Source of the DNA: Oegoconia quadripuncta
Lineage: Eukaryota > Arthropoda > Insecta > Lepidoptera > Autostichidae
Reading direction: 5' to 3'
Assembly: GCA_949316235.1 (NCBI GenBank)
Contig: OX438757.1
Span: forward strand, 15,873,505-15,937,504
DNA: 64,000 nt
Of this stretch, positions 43,017-52,367 are shown piece by piece. Position 1 is the first letter of the stretch. Each line of letters opens with the position of its first letter. The notes beneath the pieces were generated by a model, which was not told the DNA's origin, ran no database searches, and saw only the letters and a program-made list of their open reading frames with translations. The translations under genes were made by a program, and so were the position numbers.

Positions 43017-44559
43017 TAATATCCCTAACATTGATACACCCTAACGCCGTCAATAATATCATTAGTAGTCTTAAGTGACCTAGAAAGATCTATACCATTA
43101 TCCAACATAAAGCTCTAAGCTTCCAACATGTCTACTTTCCCAAAGTTTGCGTTCACTCGCCCGCACACTGCCTATATCAAATTCAGGTTAAGGTTGTAAA
43201 TTCATTTTGACAACATGTACACTACCTAACTGGAGTTCAAGTAAGTTAGGTTTCATGTTTCATGAAATACAGGCTTGCATTATTTGGACATGGAGAAGGG
43301 GCTTTACTGACGGATTTCATTCGGATCACGAAAATACTTAAACTTTAATTTGACTGAGAAATCTACCACTTTAGCCTACCGCGAATAGCGTTACATCGAT
43401 GATTCATTTCACCTCAATATTAATTTCCCCTAAACCGCATCCCTAAACCAGCCGCTCTCGCCATTACTGCACAACGATATGAACCTGTCTTCCAACAGTA
43501 GATTTGGACATGGACCCTTTAGCTTAATCGCCTCCATTGCTCAATGTAAAGCATCATTCTTCGGCTTCGGACCCAGCTCGGCCGCAGCAATAAAATCTGT
43601 GCAAGTAGTGTTTGTCCGATCGTGGGGCTATTCGTTGTGAGTGCAGTCTCCCCACAGACAAGGGATCACCTATTTGCTCATCGTGTCCTGGCAGCTGCAC
43701 GTTTGACGACCACCTTGACGCCACAGAGAGTGCCTGCCTCGATTCGAAAAGAATTAGATAGTATTGTTATTTGAGATAAGCTAGCTAGTCCAATAAATAT
43801 GTTGGCGGATATTAACAAGCCAAGCCTCACCTTCAATTAAAGGTATGATTCAGCTTACCAAATCAAAATAACAATTGAGAATTTTTGCTTCGATAAAATA
43901 ACGCAATGTCTTAGGGTATCAAACAGAGGTCGGTAAGGAATAGGCTCGAATTTCGTTCAAAGAATAGGCTGTCCAGCGAACAATTCTGGCAACATGTGAG
44001 TACATAACTTAAGCGATATTATTTAGTTACTTCTCAGAATTATAAGCTTTGAGCATTAAATCACATTTCAGTCGCAAACCGCAGAATCTGCGGATCGTTA
44101 GTCGGTTAGCAGATCGTAAAGCTGTTAGTGTTGTTACGGGAAAATTCGAAACTGTTCTCGATATCTTAGAGTTCCTTTTCACTTCTCATGCTCTAAAAGT
44201 GTACCATTATAGCGTTGCATAGACGGAAGAAAGTTTATCTTTTTATCCCTAGGGAATAAAAATAGGCATACTTTTTAATTTTCTTTAGGAAACCGAAAAC
44301 TGCCACCTTACTTAAAAATAGGTATCAGATTAAATTGAAAAAAAAAGTAAGCGTTAAAATAGTATAACAGCTATTATGAACAATATAAGCTACGAAAATC
44401 TCTAGGGTTAATTTTATAAATGAAGAAAAGGAGATTATGGCCCTGGCATTCTTTGATATATCGAGTGAGTTTTGGAGCCCGAAAGTAATGTGCCACAAAA
44501 ACACAATATATTCGAAACATAGCATTCGTAGCGCAGTCGCATTCGCCATCCGTTTTCTA
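43017..44559. other. no gene seen
   Basis: Moderately complex sequence with no long open frame, no splice-bounded coding segment I can defend, and no recognised repeat. This is the longest stretch without any assignment. Confidence 0.4.
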
Positions 44560-44749
44560 TTACCAAAGTCAAGCTATGTTTGGCGCGGTCAGGACTTGGA
44601 TGGATGACCACTAGTGGCATTTTAATACAAGTGTTTCCGAGCTTCGGAGGGTACGTCAAATAGTCGGTCTCTGTTGTTTTCAATTGAAGGAAGTCATTAA
44701 GCTATGTCGGTGGACTAAGGAGCGGCTTAAAAATATTGATTGTTAGGTG
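44560..44749. repeat. old SINE-like repeat
   Basis: GGATGACCACTAGTGGCATT...GAGCTTCGGAGGGTACGTCAA then GGTCTCTGTTGTTTTC has the order of a widespread lepidopteran tRNA-SINE body. The tRNA-like head is lost. Confidence 0.5.
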
Positions 44750-45250
44750 GCCACTAATCTGAGACAAAAATCCGCAATGGGCCGTCGTGGTGGATTATGG
44801 CCCTTACCCTCCCCCACTGAGAGGAGGCTATGCTCCAACAGATCCCGCCTCCACACTCCTTCTACTGTAACTCCTGTGAGCCAGGATCAACAGTGGTATT
44901 CTACACGGCGCGTACAGAAGGTAGACGGTGCCCTACGTGATTCTATTGCTACTTTACGAGTCTGGGGTCCACCCCAGACTAGTTAAAGAAAGGAATAGGG
45001 TGTTTAAGTAGGAAAAGAAGTTTCCCACTTCCCCCTTCGGCAAATGTGAGTGAGCTAATGAAATGCAAACGGCAGTAATGTATGGGGAAGGAGGTCGAGT
45101 GAAGCTCGGCCCCCTGCTTTGTATACACCACGGACTGCGCCTAGATGCAGTGAGCGGGACGGTAGCAGAAGGCTACCACGAGTAGTAGTGCCAGTAATAT
45201 GAGTGACAAAAACGCTTGAAAGCTTGGAAATTGTGTCTGTTCGAGACCAG
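44750..45250 (-). pseudogene. R1-like LINE: last codons and 3' UTR
   Basis: Minus-strand continuation of the coding fragment at 47597-47743, separated from it by two Harbinger-type elements. If the insertions are ignored and one CAG is kept, the frame passes from VFYNDL into VSNRHNFQAFKRFC and ends at a TAG near 45178. The rest down to 44750 is its 3' UTR (a diverged piece of the same UTR is at 16270-16400). Confidence 0.65.
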
Positions 45251-45410
45251 GGGGCCTACAACGATCATTTTAAAAACCATCATGTTTCAGGAACGTTTTG
45301 TTTCAATGTTAAAGTAATATTACTCAAATTCGTACCGCGATCATCTAGCGATAATACAAAACAATATTGTTTTACTCCTGCTTAGAGACGGGAAAGAACG
45401 AATGATTTGT

Positions 45411-45716
45411 CTATTCCTTGCAGTCAGAAGAACGAGACAACGTTATACCTTTGTATAGCGTTATCACTTTCACACCTCGAATAATAATAGCGTTCCGATA
45501 TACGCAATTATTTAAATATTGTGCATGATTTTTGTCGTTTATGTTCATATTTTTATTGTTGAAATGCGTAATTAGAAATAAAAGTTTTTTATATTTATGC
45601 ATATATAAATTTAAATATACATTTTCATTGAAGTAATGCAAGAAAGCGTAAATTAAATGTGAAATAACGCTGCTCCCGCCGCCGGTGTCGTTCCGTAAAA
45701 TGAAACATTGTGTCAA
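45411..45716 (-). CDS. 101-codon frame in Harbinger-like copy 1, function unknown
   Basis: Starts MTQCFILRNDTGGG and ends SRSSDCKE. It is kept open in both copies (46585-46890 is the other) with one amino acid change (Ile to Thr), but the copies are over 99% identical, so this says little about selection. It is AT-rich and lacks any domain I know, and lies downstream of the transposase remnant. It may be non-coding. Confidence 0.25.
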   Translation of the reverse strand: MTQCFILRNDTGGGSSVISHLIYAFLHYFNENVYLNLYMHKYKKLLFLITHFNNKNMNINDKNHAQYLNNCVYRNAIIIRGVKVITLYKGITLSRSSDCKE

Positions 45717-45861
45717 AGTAATAAGCGCGGCGCTTTCTTAATTTCATAATCTTGGTATAAAATTTTTATTTGTTTGAAATTATTTTTTACTGGTTTTATA
45801 GAATTTATATTATGGCGACTAGAAGTAAATACAAACTAATGTTTTAGTGATTTTTGTGCAT

Positions 45862-46032
45862 TTATAGAATAAGCAAGCATCCTAGACAAAGAACTCGTTG
45901 AACAAATTCAGCTTCGTCAATATCGAAGGGATTACATTCTTCACGTAATCGCCTTCGACGTTGCATCTTCTCCGACAAATCCTCTGCGGCATCGTCTTCC
46001 AGAAACTCGAATAATTCGTAATCATTGGCCAT
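45862..46032 (-). pseudogene. Harbinger transposase N-terminal remnant, copy 1
   Basis: A 56-codon frame with ATG at 46032 begins MANDYELFEFLEDDAAED and continues to NPFDIDEAEFVQR, like the opening of PIF/Harbinger nuclease-transposases, where the next residues are normally YRLSK. Here the match ends after FVQR and an unrelated tail and stop follow, so the internal deletion point is about 45890. No catalytic DDE residues remain. Confidence 0.6.
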
Positions 46033-46584
46033 CTAAAACCACATCACATTTAATGTATTTCTTATCGGTTTACGCAATGAACACAATGTATTTATAAAGA
46101 GTTATTGTGAAAAACACATCCACTTACTTTTTTAAGCGAAAATAACGGTTTATTATCCTTATACCACTAAAACAATAATAAATCCATCACAAGAGACTAA
46201 CTTTTTTAAGATTGTAAAATTTGACGTTTGAGCAATATTACTAGCTGTCAAACGACCGTTAAACAACGATGATGGTACGAATTGAGCGAATGATTCAGCG
46301 GTGACGTCACAAAACTGCTTAACAAAACAATATTATAATAAGCTTGTTTTAAGGCGGTCGGGGTACGAATTTCCAAAGTAATATTACTGTAATATTGCTA
46401 TAAGAGGTGATTGTAGGCCCCCAGGGGGCCTACAACGATCATTTTAAAAACCATCATGTTTCAGGAACGTTTTGTTTCAATGTTAAAGTAATATTACTCA
46501 AATTCGTACCGCGATCATCTAGCGATAATACAAAACAATATTGTTTTACTCCTGCTTAGAGACGGGAAAGAACGAATGATTTGT

Positions 46585-46890
46585 CTATTCCTTGCAGTCA
46601 GAAGAACGAGACAACGTTATACCTTTGTATAGCGTTATCACTTTCACACCTCGAATAATAATAGCGTTCCGGTATACGCAATTATTTAAATATTGTGCAT
46701 GATTTTTGTCGTTTATGTTCATATTTTTATTGTTGAAATGCGTAATTAGAAATAAAAGTTTTTTGTATTTATGCATATATAAATTTAAATATACATTTTC
46801 ATTGAAGTAATGCAAGAAAGCGTAAATTAAATGTGAAGTAACGCTGCTCCCGCCGCCGGTGTCGTTCCGTAAAATGAAACATTGTGTCAA
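46585..46890 (-). CDS. 101-codon frame in Harbinger-like copy 2, function unknown
   Basis: Second copy of the frame at 45411-45716, with Thr in place of Ile after SSV. Same caveats. Confidence 0.25.
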   Translation of the reverse strand: MTQCFILRNDTGGGSSVTSHLIYAFLHYFNENVYLNLYMHKYKKLLFLITHFNNKNMNINDKNHAQYLNNCVYRNAIIIRGVKVITLYKGITLSRSSDCKE

Positions 46891-47036
46891 AGTAATAAGC
46901 GCGGCGCTTTCTTAATTTCATAATCTTGGTATAAAATTTTTATTTGTTTGAAATTATTTTTTTACTGGTTTTATAGAATTTATATTATGGCGACTAGAAG
47001 TAAATACAAACTAATGTTTTAGTGATTTTTGTGCAT

Positions 47037-47207
47037 TTATAGAATAAGCAAGCATCCTAGACAAAGAACTCGTCGAACAAATTCAGCTTCGTCAATATCG
47101 AAGGGATTACATTCTTCACGTAATCGCCTTCGACGTTGCATCTTCTCCGACAAATCCTCTGCGGCATCGTCTTCCAGAAACTCGAATAATTCGTAATCAT
47201 TGGCCAT
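47037..47207 (-). pseudogene. Harbinger transposase N-terminal remnant, copy 2
   Basis: Same 56-codon frame as at 45862-46032; the one visible base change within it (CTCGTTGAAC to CTCGTCGAAC) does not close it. Identical truncation after FVQR, so both copies come from one deleted progenitor. Confidence 0.6.
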
Positions 47208-47596
47208 CTAAAACCACATCACATTTAATGAATTTCTTATCGGTTTACGCAATGAACACAATGTATTTATAAAGAGTTATTGTGAAAAACACATCCACTT
47301 ACTTTTTTAAGCGAAAATAACGGTTTATTATCCTTATACCACTAAAACAATAATAAAACCATCACAAGAGACTAACTTTTTTAAGATTGTAAAATTTGAC
47401 GTTTGAGCAATATTACTAGCTGTCAAACGACCGTTAAACAACGATGATGGTACGAATTGAGCGAATGATTCAGCGGTGACGTCACAAAACTGCTTAACAA
47501 AACAATATTATAATAAGCTTGTTTTAAGGCGGTCGGGGTACGAATTTCCAAAGTAATATTACTGTAATATTGCTATAAGAGGTGATTGTAGGCCCC

Positions 47597-47743
47597 CAGG
47601 TCGTTGTAGAACACCGGACGGATTACTGAATTTAGACCGTCAAGCATGAGCTCACGTTCCTCCCTCCAGTTTACACACTCCCACAACATCTGATGTGATG
47701 ATTGTCCACCATCGCCACAATCGCAATTCGGTGATTCGGCCAA
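47597..47743 (-). pseudogene. R1-like LINE C-terminal fragment interrupted by Harbinger pair
   Basis: Minus-strand frame with LAESPNCDCGDGGQSSHQML then WECVNWREERELMLDG and PVFYNDL. The C-x1-C...H...C spacing is a variant of the zinc knuckle at the end of R1/I-type LINEs. It continues at 45250 after the two inserted elements. Confidence 0.65.
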
Positions 47744-48043
47744 TTTTTTATTTTTTATTTTATGCACAACGGATTGGTACTTGACCTCAATCACACCTGA
47801 TGTTAAGTGAAGATGAGGTCGAAGGTGGAAGCGTACTGACCCGGAAACCCCAACATATTTGGGGGACTGGCTATCTTATCTCTGACAACCGGAACACAAT
47901 TACTATGCTATTAACATTGCTGCTTGGCGGCAGAATTAGATTAGATGGTGGTAGCTAGCCAGACGGACATTTAAAATGCCCTACCACCAACCAAACCGAG
48001 TACTTATACATGTACCCCACTCGGGATCGAACCCGCGACCTCC
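47744..48043 (-). repeat. SINE S1, main part
   Basis: Reverse S1 from the T-rich tail and GCACAACGGATTGGTAC to box B GGGATCGAACCCGCGACC. It is cut at CGACCTCC by a LINE fragment and finishes at 48463-48515. Confidence 0.9.
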
Positions 48044-48462
48044 AAAATCAAAATCAAAAAATGCTTTATTTTGTAGGTACACAGGGTACACTTAAAATAG
48101 CCAGATTTTACATTTTTAAAGCTACTGCTTGTTCAAAAGGCAATTTTCCCCTGAGAAGAACAGGCAAGAAACTCGGGAGGTCGCTCTTTTAAAAAAAGGT
48201 TTTTATATTACAAAATTATTTTTTATATTATAATATTTCATTATTAATTGTGAAATAGCCTGGTTATGCGAACGGGCTGGTTATGTACATGATTGTTTAT
48301 CATCTAAATAATCTGATATTTTATAATATGCTTTCTTAATAACTGTCTGTTTTATAGTATCTTTAAATTTATTGAAAGGAAGATTTTGTATATCAACAGG
48401 AACCTTATTAAAAAAAAGCGTATACATAACCCTTTGAAGGAATTACTGACTTTCCTGACTGA
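48044..48462 (-). mobile_element. CR1/Jockey-type LINE 3' fragment inserted in the SINE
   Basis: Tail (AAAATC)n and AAAAATGCTTTATTTTGTAGG at the left, then the 3' UTR and the coding end of the family seen at 27179-28800 (LPFNKF, SNSFKG regions on the minus strand). Flanked by CGACCTCC (48036-48043) and CGACTTCC (48463-48470), an 8-bp target duplication with one mismatch. Confidence 0.85.
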
Positions 48463-48515
48463 CGACTTCCGAATCGTAAACCCAATGTTGTTTACATTGA
48501 GCCACGGAGGCGGTT
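48463..48515 (-). repeat. SINE S1, head part after LINE insertion
   Basis: CGACTTCCGAATCGTAAACCC through GAGCCACGGAGGCGGTT is the tRNA-like head of the split S1. Confidence 0.9.
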
Positions 48516-48860
48516 ATATGCCATGGCCAATGCCATGGACAATAGTTGTGCAATGGTCTATCTCTAACCACCCCTTTGCCATACGGCCTTTGCTATGCTC
48601 CAACAGTGGGGACTTGCAAGGCTGTTGATGATTCGAAACAAAAGTATTCGTTTCTCCAAATAACCGGTTACAGAAAAACATACGAAATTGGCAACACTAT
48701 TACAAGTGCCATCAAACGTAATATTCTCATTGTTGCCAAATTGTGCCGTAAATATTCGTCTTTCACACTCCGCGACGGTAATTGCGCCCTTTCACAACTT
48801 TATTTATGGATAACGATGCGGGATTGGTTAATTTAGAATATTACTTATATTTTCTGAGAT
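48516..48860. other. no gene seen
   Basis: ATGCCATGGCCAATGCCATGGACAA is a small duplicated word. Open plus-strand frames are short and lack motifs. Confidence 0.4.
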
Positions 48861-49143
48861 TTTTTTTTATGCTCGACGGGTTCGTACTTGACCTCAATCA
48901 CACCTGAGTGAAGATGAGGTCGAAGGTGGAAGCGTACTGACCCGGAAACCCCAACACATTTAGGGGACTGACTATCTTATCTCTGATAACCGGAACACAA
49001 CAATGCCATTAACATTGCTGCTTGGCGGCAGATTTAGATAAGATGGTGGTAGCTAGCTAATTACGCTTCCACCTTCGGCCTCATCCTCACTTAACATCAG
49101 GTGTGATTGAGGTCAAGTGCTAACCCGTTGTGCATAAAAAAAA
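48861..49143. repeat. two S1 SINE pieces facing each other
   Basis: 48861-49057 is reverse S1 (tail and body, stopping at GGTGGTAGCTAGCTA), and 49060-49143 is forward S1 tail (TTACGCTTCCACC...GTTGTGCATAAAAAAAA). Their tails are complementary, so the transcript could fold into an 80-bp stem. Confidence 0.85.
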
Positions 49144-49194
49144 GATGGGAATATTGAAATTGATGTGTGGATTGACGAGAATGGATAAAAAAGG

Positions 49195-49500
49195 AATGAA
49201 CATGTAAGAGGGAGTTTAAAAGTGGCATCCGTGAAAGAAAATTTGAAGGGAAATCGTTTGGCTTAGTATGGACATGTTATGAGGAGGGATGAAACGCATG
49301 TTACTAAGAGAGTGATGAATATGGATGTCGATGCTTGGAAAGGAGGAGGAAGACCACGGAAAATATGGACGGATTGTGTGAGGGGTGATATGAATTAAAA
49401 GGACATGAACGATGGCGGTTAGAGGAGATTGAAAGAAAAAGACATAATGTGCCGACCCTTAATAAATTAGGACCAAGGCAAGAAGATAATGAACTAGTAC
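49195..49500 (+). pseudogene. RTE-clade LINE 3' coding relic
   Basis: Frame pieces give VKENLKGNRLAW, then YGHVMRRDETHVTKRVMNMD and GRPRKIWTDCVRGDMN, the classic RTE reverse-transcriptase C-terminal block (W.GHV.R....R....GRP...W.D....D). A stop after YGHVMRRDE-adjacent frames and a final frameshift mark it as dead. Confidence 0.8.
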
Positions 49501-49908
49501 TTTGTTAATTTGTGTATCATTTATTCATAATTCTGAAAACTATATTAATCACCATTCGTATAAGAAATTATATATAAAACTAATCTTAATTTAAATATGA
49601 TTTATTCCAGTCCAAAGAGAAAGGCAATAGTAAAATACACTTTAAACCACATTAACTATTCCACTTTGTCAGAAACAGTTTAACTAATTAAGATGCGATT
49701 AAAGTTAACGGCGGAGTGGAAGATACAGTTAAAGTTTGCGCGCAGAAGGGATGAACTTGTAGAATTTTACACCTGCGAAATGAAATATTATTAGCAAAGA
49801 TAAATAACAGTATCAGGGTTCCGTAGTCGCATGTCAAAATCTAACTCTTACAACTTTGTCTGTCTGTCGTACTTTTATGATCACAAGGAAAGATATGAAG
49901 GTCGCGGG
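49501..49908. other. no gene seen
   Basis: AT-rich DNA; no motif supported. Confidence 0.4.
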
Positions 49909-49972
49909 TTCGATCGGGTATATACATATTTAAGTACTCGGTTTGGTTGGTGGTAGGGCATTTTAAATGCGA
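49909..49972 (+). repeat. SINE S1 fragment (box B region)
   Basis: GTCGCGGGTTCGATCGGGTATATACATATTTAAGTACTCGG to GTAGGGCATTTTAAATG; both ends of the SINE are missing. Confidence 0.75.
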
Positions 49973-50271
49973 CGCGACGTGAGAATGCGATAGTTGTACG
50001 AGTATATCTCGTCCAAGCGAATGAGCAGGACAAATATTATTCTATCATAGCAGTCTATCGTGCTACTAGAGCTGAGGTTACACACACAAACGCTCTCTAT
50101 TTTCATACATGTGATTGCTACATTTTTTTTTAATTATACACGACTATGATCGGATCATAATTTTCTACAAATAAAAATAAATAACTATAAATAAAATATG
50201 GATTTTTTCAAAAACCAGCTTATTCATAATTATACTAGTATTTGGGTTATCGTAGTAGGCAAATATAATAA
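49973..50271. other. no gene seen
   Basis: Short unassigned stretch between SINE copies. Confidence 0.35.
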
Positions 50272-50480
50272 ATAAATAAATATTTCGGACACTTACACCA
50301 ATCATCTAGTCCCAAACTAAGCAAAGCTTGTACTAATGGATACTAGATAATGGATAAACATACATAAATGTTTATATAAACATCCATGACTCACACAAAC
50401 ATTTACCCGTCGCGGGATTCGAACCCGAAACCGTTGGTTTCGCAGACAGGGTCACTATCCACTACACCAATCGGTCGTCA
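50272..50480 (-). repeat. SINE S2
   Basis: Reverse S2 with (AAAT)n tail, GGGATTCGAACCCG (box B) and head ACCAATCGGTCGTC. About 30 bases are deleted before box B. Confidence 0.9.
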
Positions 50481-51019
50481 GATAGTTATAGTTCAAATAG
50501 TTATAGTCATAGAATAGTTCCCAGTTCTTAATTTTCCACTTGTGAAATTTTGCAAATTATTATTACGACGAAAATTATTTATGAAAAGTCTTAATTTTAT
50601 CCATTCTTAATTTTCCGAATGCTTCATTTTCCTAATTATAGACAGTACCAATTCGGTTTTTTTACAAACGAAAGAATACTATTAAGGCCTATTCGTTCAT
50701 AAAGCTAAATTACTTAAGCTGGTACATTTCGGTTCTGAAACTATGTTACAAGAGGTGTGTATATGTCACTAAATACTTGTACCTATATTATAATAATAAA
50801 GGTAAGACAAAGATTGCGTAAGTGTGTGCATGTATCTGTGTGCTTATTTTTTGGTAAATTATATATAGCTTATTATTATTTATAATAATTACATTATTAT
50901 TAATTAATTAACTTATTATTATTATTTATAATTAGTTGTTAAACATTTTAAGATGATTTCAATAGATAAATAATCAATATATTTTAACCAATCAGTGCTT
51001 GTGCGGTGATAATATTAAT
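50481..51019. other. no gene; AT-rich
   Basis: Very AT-rich, with ATTATT-type repeats at 50870-50940. TATAATAATTTATAATAATG-like words recur at 51296-51360 after the S3 SINE, together with AAGATGATTTCAATAGATAAATAATCAATA at both 50950 and 51340: a local direct repeat of about 60 bp. Confidence 0.5.
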
Positions 51020-51300
51020 AATAATAAATAAATATCTTTGCACATACATACAGCGCCATCTAGTGCCACACTAAGCAACTAGGCTTGTATTATAGATACC
51101 AGATGGTTGATAAACTACACAAATACTTTTTTTTTTGTAAATAAATACACATATAAATGTAAAACATCCATAACTGGGGAACACAGGTCTGTATTCATCA
51201 TACAAATATATGCCCCTAGCGGGATTCGAACCCGCGACCTTTTGGTATAGCAGCAGAGTTTCTAACCACTACACCAAACAAGTCGTCAATATACCTTATA
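51020..51300 (-). repeat. SINE S3
   Basis: Reverse S3: (ATA)n tail, CAGCGCCATCTAGTGCCAC, box B GGGATTCGAACCCGCGACC and head CCAAACAAGTCGTC. Confidence 0.9.
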
Positions 51301-51578
51301 ATTATTTATAATAATGTTTATGTTACATATTTTAAGATGATTTCAATAGATAAATAATCAATAGTTTTTAAACAATCAGTGATACACCACAAACTATGGG
51401 GCATCTTCTATGCTGCCCAGCGTGACCCGACATTTGTACGCAACAAGACCTCTACGACGCCATCGACAATGCTTGTTCTTTCTGATCCTCGAGAATTTGA
51501 TGCCACAGACTCGCAAAGAAACCAATTACTGATAATTAATTTACAATCACAGTATTTAAAATTGTAAATATTAAGAAC
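51301..51578. other. no gene seen
   Basis: Second copy of the local direct repeat, then sequence with an unrecognised 62-codon open frame (51379-51567) that I do not accept. Confidence 0.4.
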
Positions 51579-51912
51579 ATTTTTTTTTATGCATAATGGG
51601 TTGGTACTTGACCTCAATCACACCTGATGTTAAGTGAAGATGAGGTCGAAGGTGGAAGCGTACTGACCCGGAAACCCCAACACATTTGGGGGACTGGCTA
51701 TTTTATCTCTGACAACCGGAACACAACAATGCTCTTAACATTGCTGCTTGGCGGCAGATTTAGATAAGATGGTGGTAGCTACCCAGGCGGACATTAAAAA
51801 TGCGCTACCACCAACCAAACCGAGTACTTAAACATGTACCCCGCTGGGGATCGAACCCGCGACCTCCGAATCGTAAACCTAATGTTGTTTATAGTGAGCC
51901 ACGGAGACGGTT
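51579..51912 (-). repeat. SINE S1, full length (best copy)
   Basis: Complete reverse S1: T-rich tail, GCATAATGGGTTGGTACTTG, box B GGGGATCGAACCCGCGACC, head GAGCCACGGAGACGGTT. Confidence 0.92.
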
Positions 51913-51967
51913 ATTTAGCTGGTTGTAGATATGCCTAGATTGTAAATTAAAATTATAAAACGTAGTT

Positions 51968-52032
51968 CTATGTTACAAATATCCATAGTACAAGCTATCC
52001 TTAGTTTGGGACTAGATGATTGGTGTAAGTGT
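51968..52032 (+). repeat. SINE S2 tail fragment
   Basis: ATCCATAGTACAAGCTATCC...GGACTAGATGATTGGTGTAAG; the terminal CCGAAATATTT part is missing. Confidence 0.7.
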
Positions 52033-52268
52033 AAACTCAAAAAAAGAAAAATCCAAAACTGAAAAAAAAAATACCAAACAGACCCATGGTGATTTTATGA
52101 GTGTATCATTTTGCCATACATGTACATTTTAAACCATGGACACGGCACTATATGGTTAACTGTAGCGTGATATCGCCGCGATACTGCAAACGCTATTATT
52201 TACCAGACAAGAGTTAATAAACGCACGAGAGTGAGGACTCGGATTTTACGCTACCATGGTGTCAGCGT

Positions 52269-52367
52269 TTACACCAGCCTTAACAGGCTCTTACCTGTTG
52301 GATTTATTCGTACAGGAAAACCGCCGTCCGGAACCAAAAATTTAGTCTCCTCTTCTTTAAAGAGATC
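52269..52367 (-). CDS. NAGA: NAGA last exon
   Basis: Acceptor with GCTTCAG, then [31 protein letters not shown] and TAA. A GTAAGA donor-like word lies inside (52289-52294), but reading through gives a normal family C-terminus, so no further intron is needed. Confidence 0.8.
   Translation of the reverse strand, partial: DLFKEEETKFLVPDGGFPVRINPTGKSLLRLV

Larger units (their letters stand above)
45251..46421 (-). mobile_element. PIF/Harbinger-like non-autonomous transposon, copy 1
   Basis: 1171 bp with terminal inverted repeats GGGGCCTACAA / TTGTAGGCCCC, flanked by CAG on both sides (45248-45250, 46422-46424), a target type known for some Harbinger elements. Subterminal GTAATATTACT and AAATTCGTACC words also occur inverted at both ends. 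Inside is the start of a Harbinger-type transposase gene on the minus strand, cut short. It shares the middle CAG with copy 2. Confidence 0.85.
46425..47596 (-). mobile_element. PIF/Harbinger-like non-autonomous transposon, copy 2
   Basis: 1172 bp, the same as copy 1 apart from about six substitutions and one extra T near 46965. Ends GGGGCCTACAA / TTGTAGGCCCC, right-hand CAG at 47597-47599. Direct orientation relative to copy 1. Confidence 0.85.

Noticed and set aside
44747..44986. 79-codon plus-strand frame rich in Arg, Ser and Pro
   Set aside because: It is the antisense of the R1-like LINE 3' UTR.
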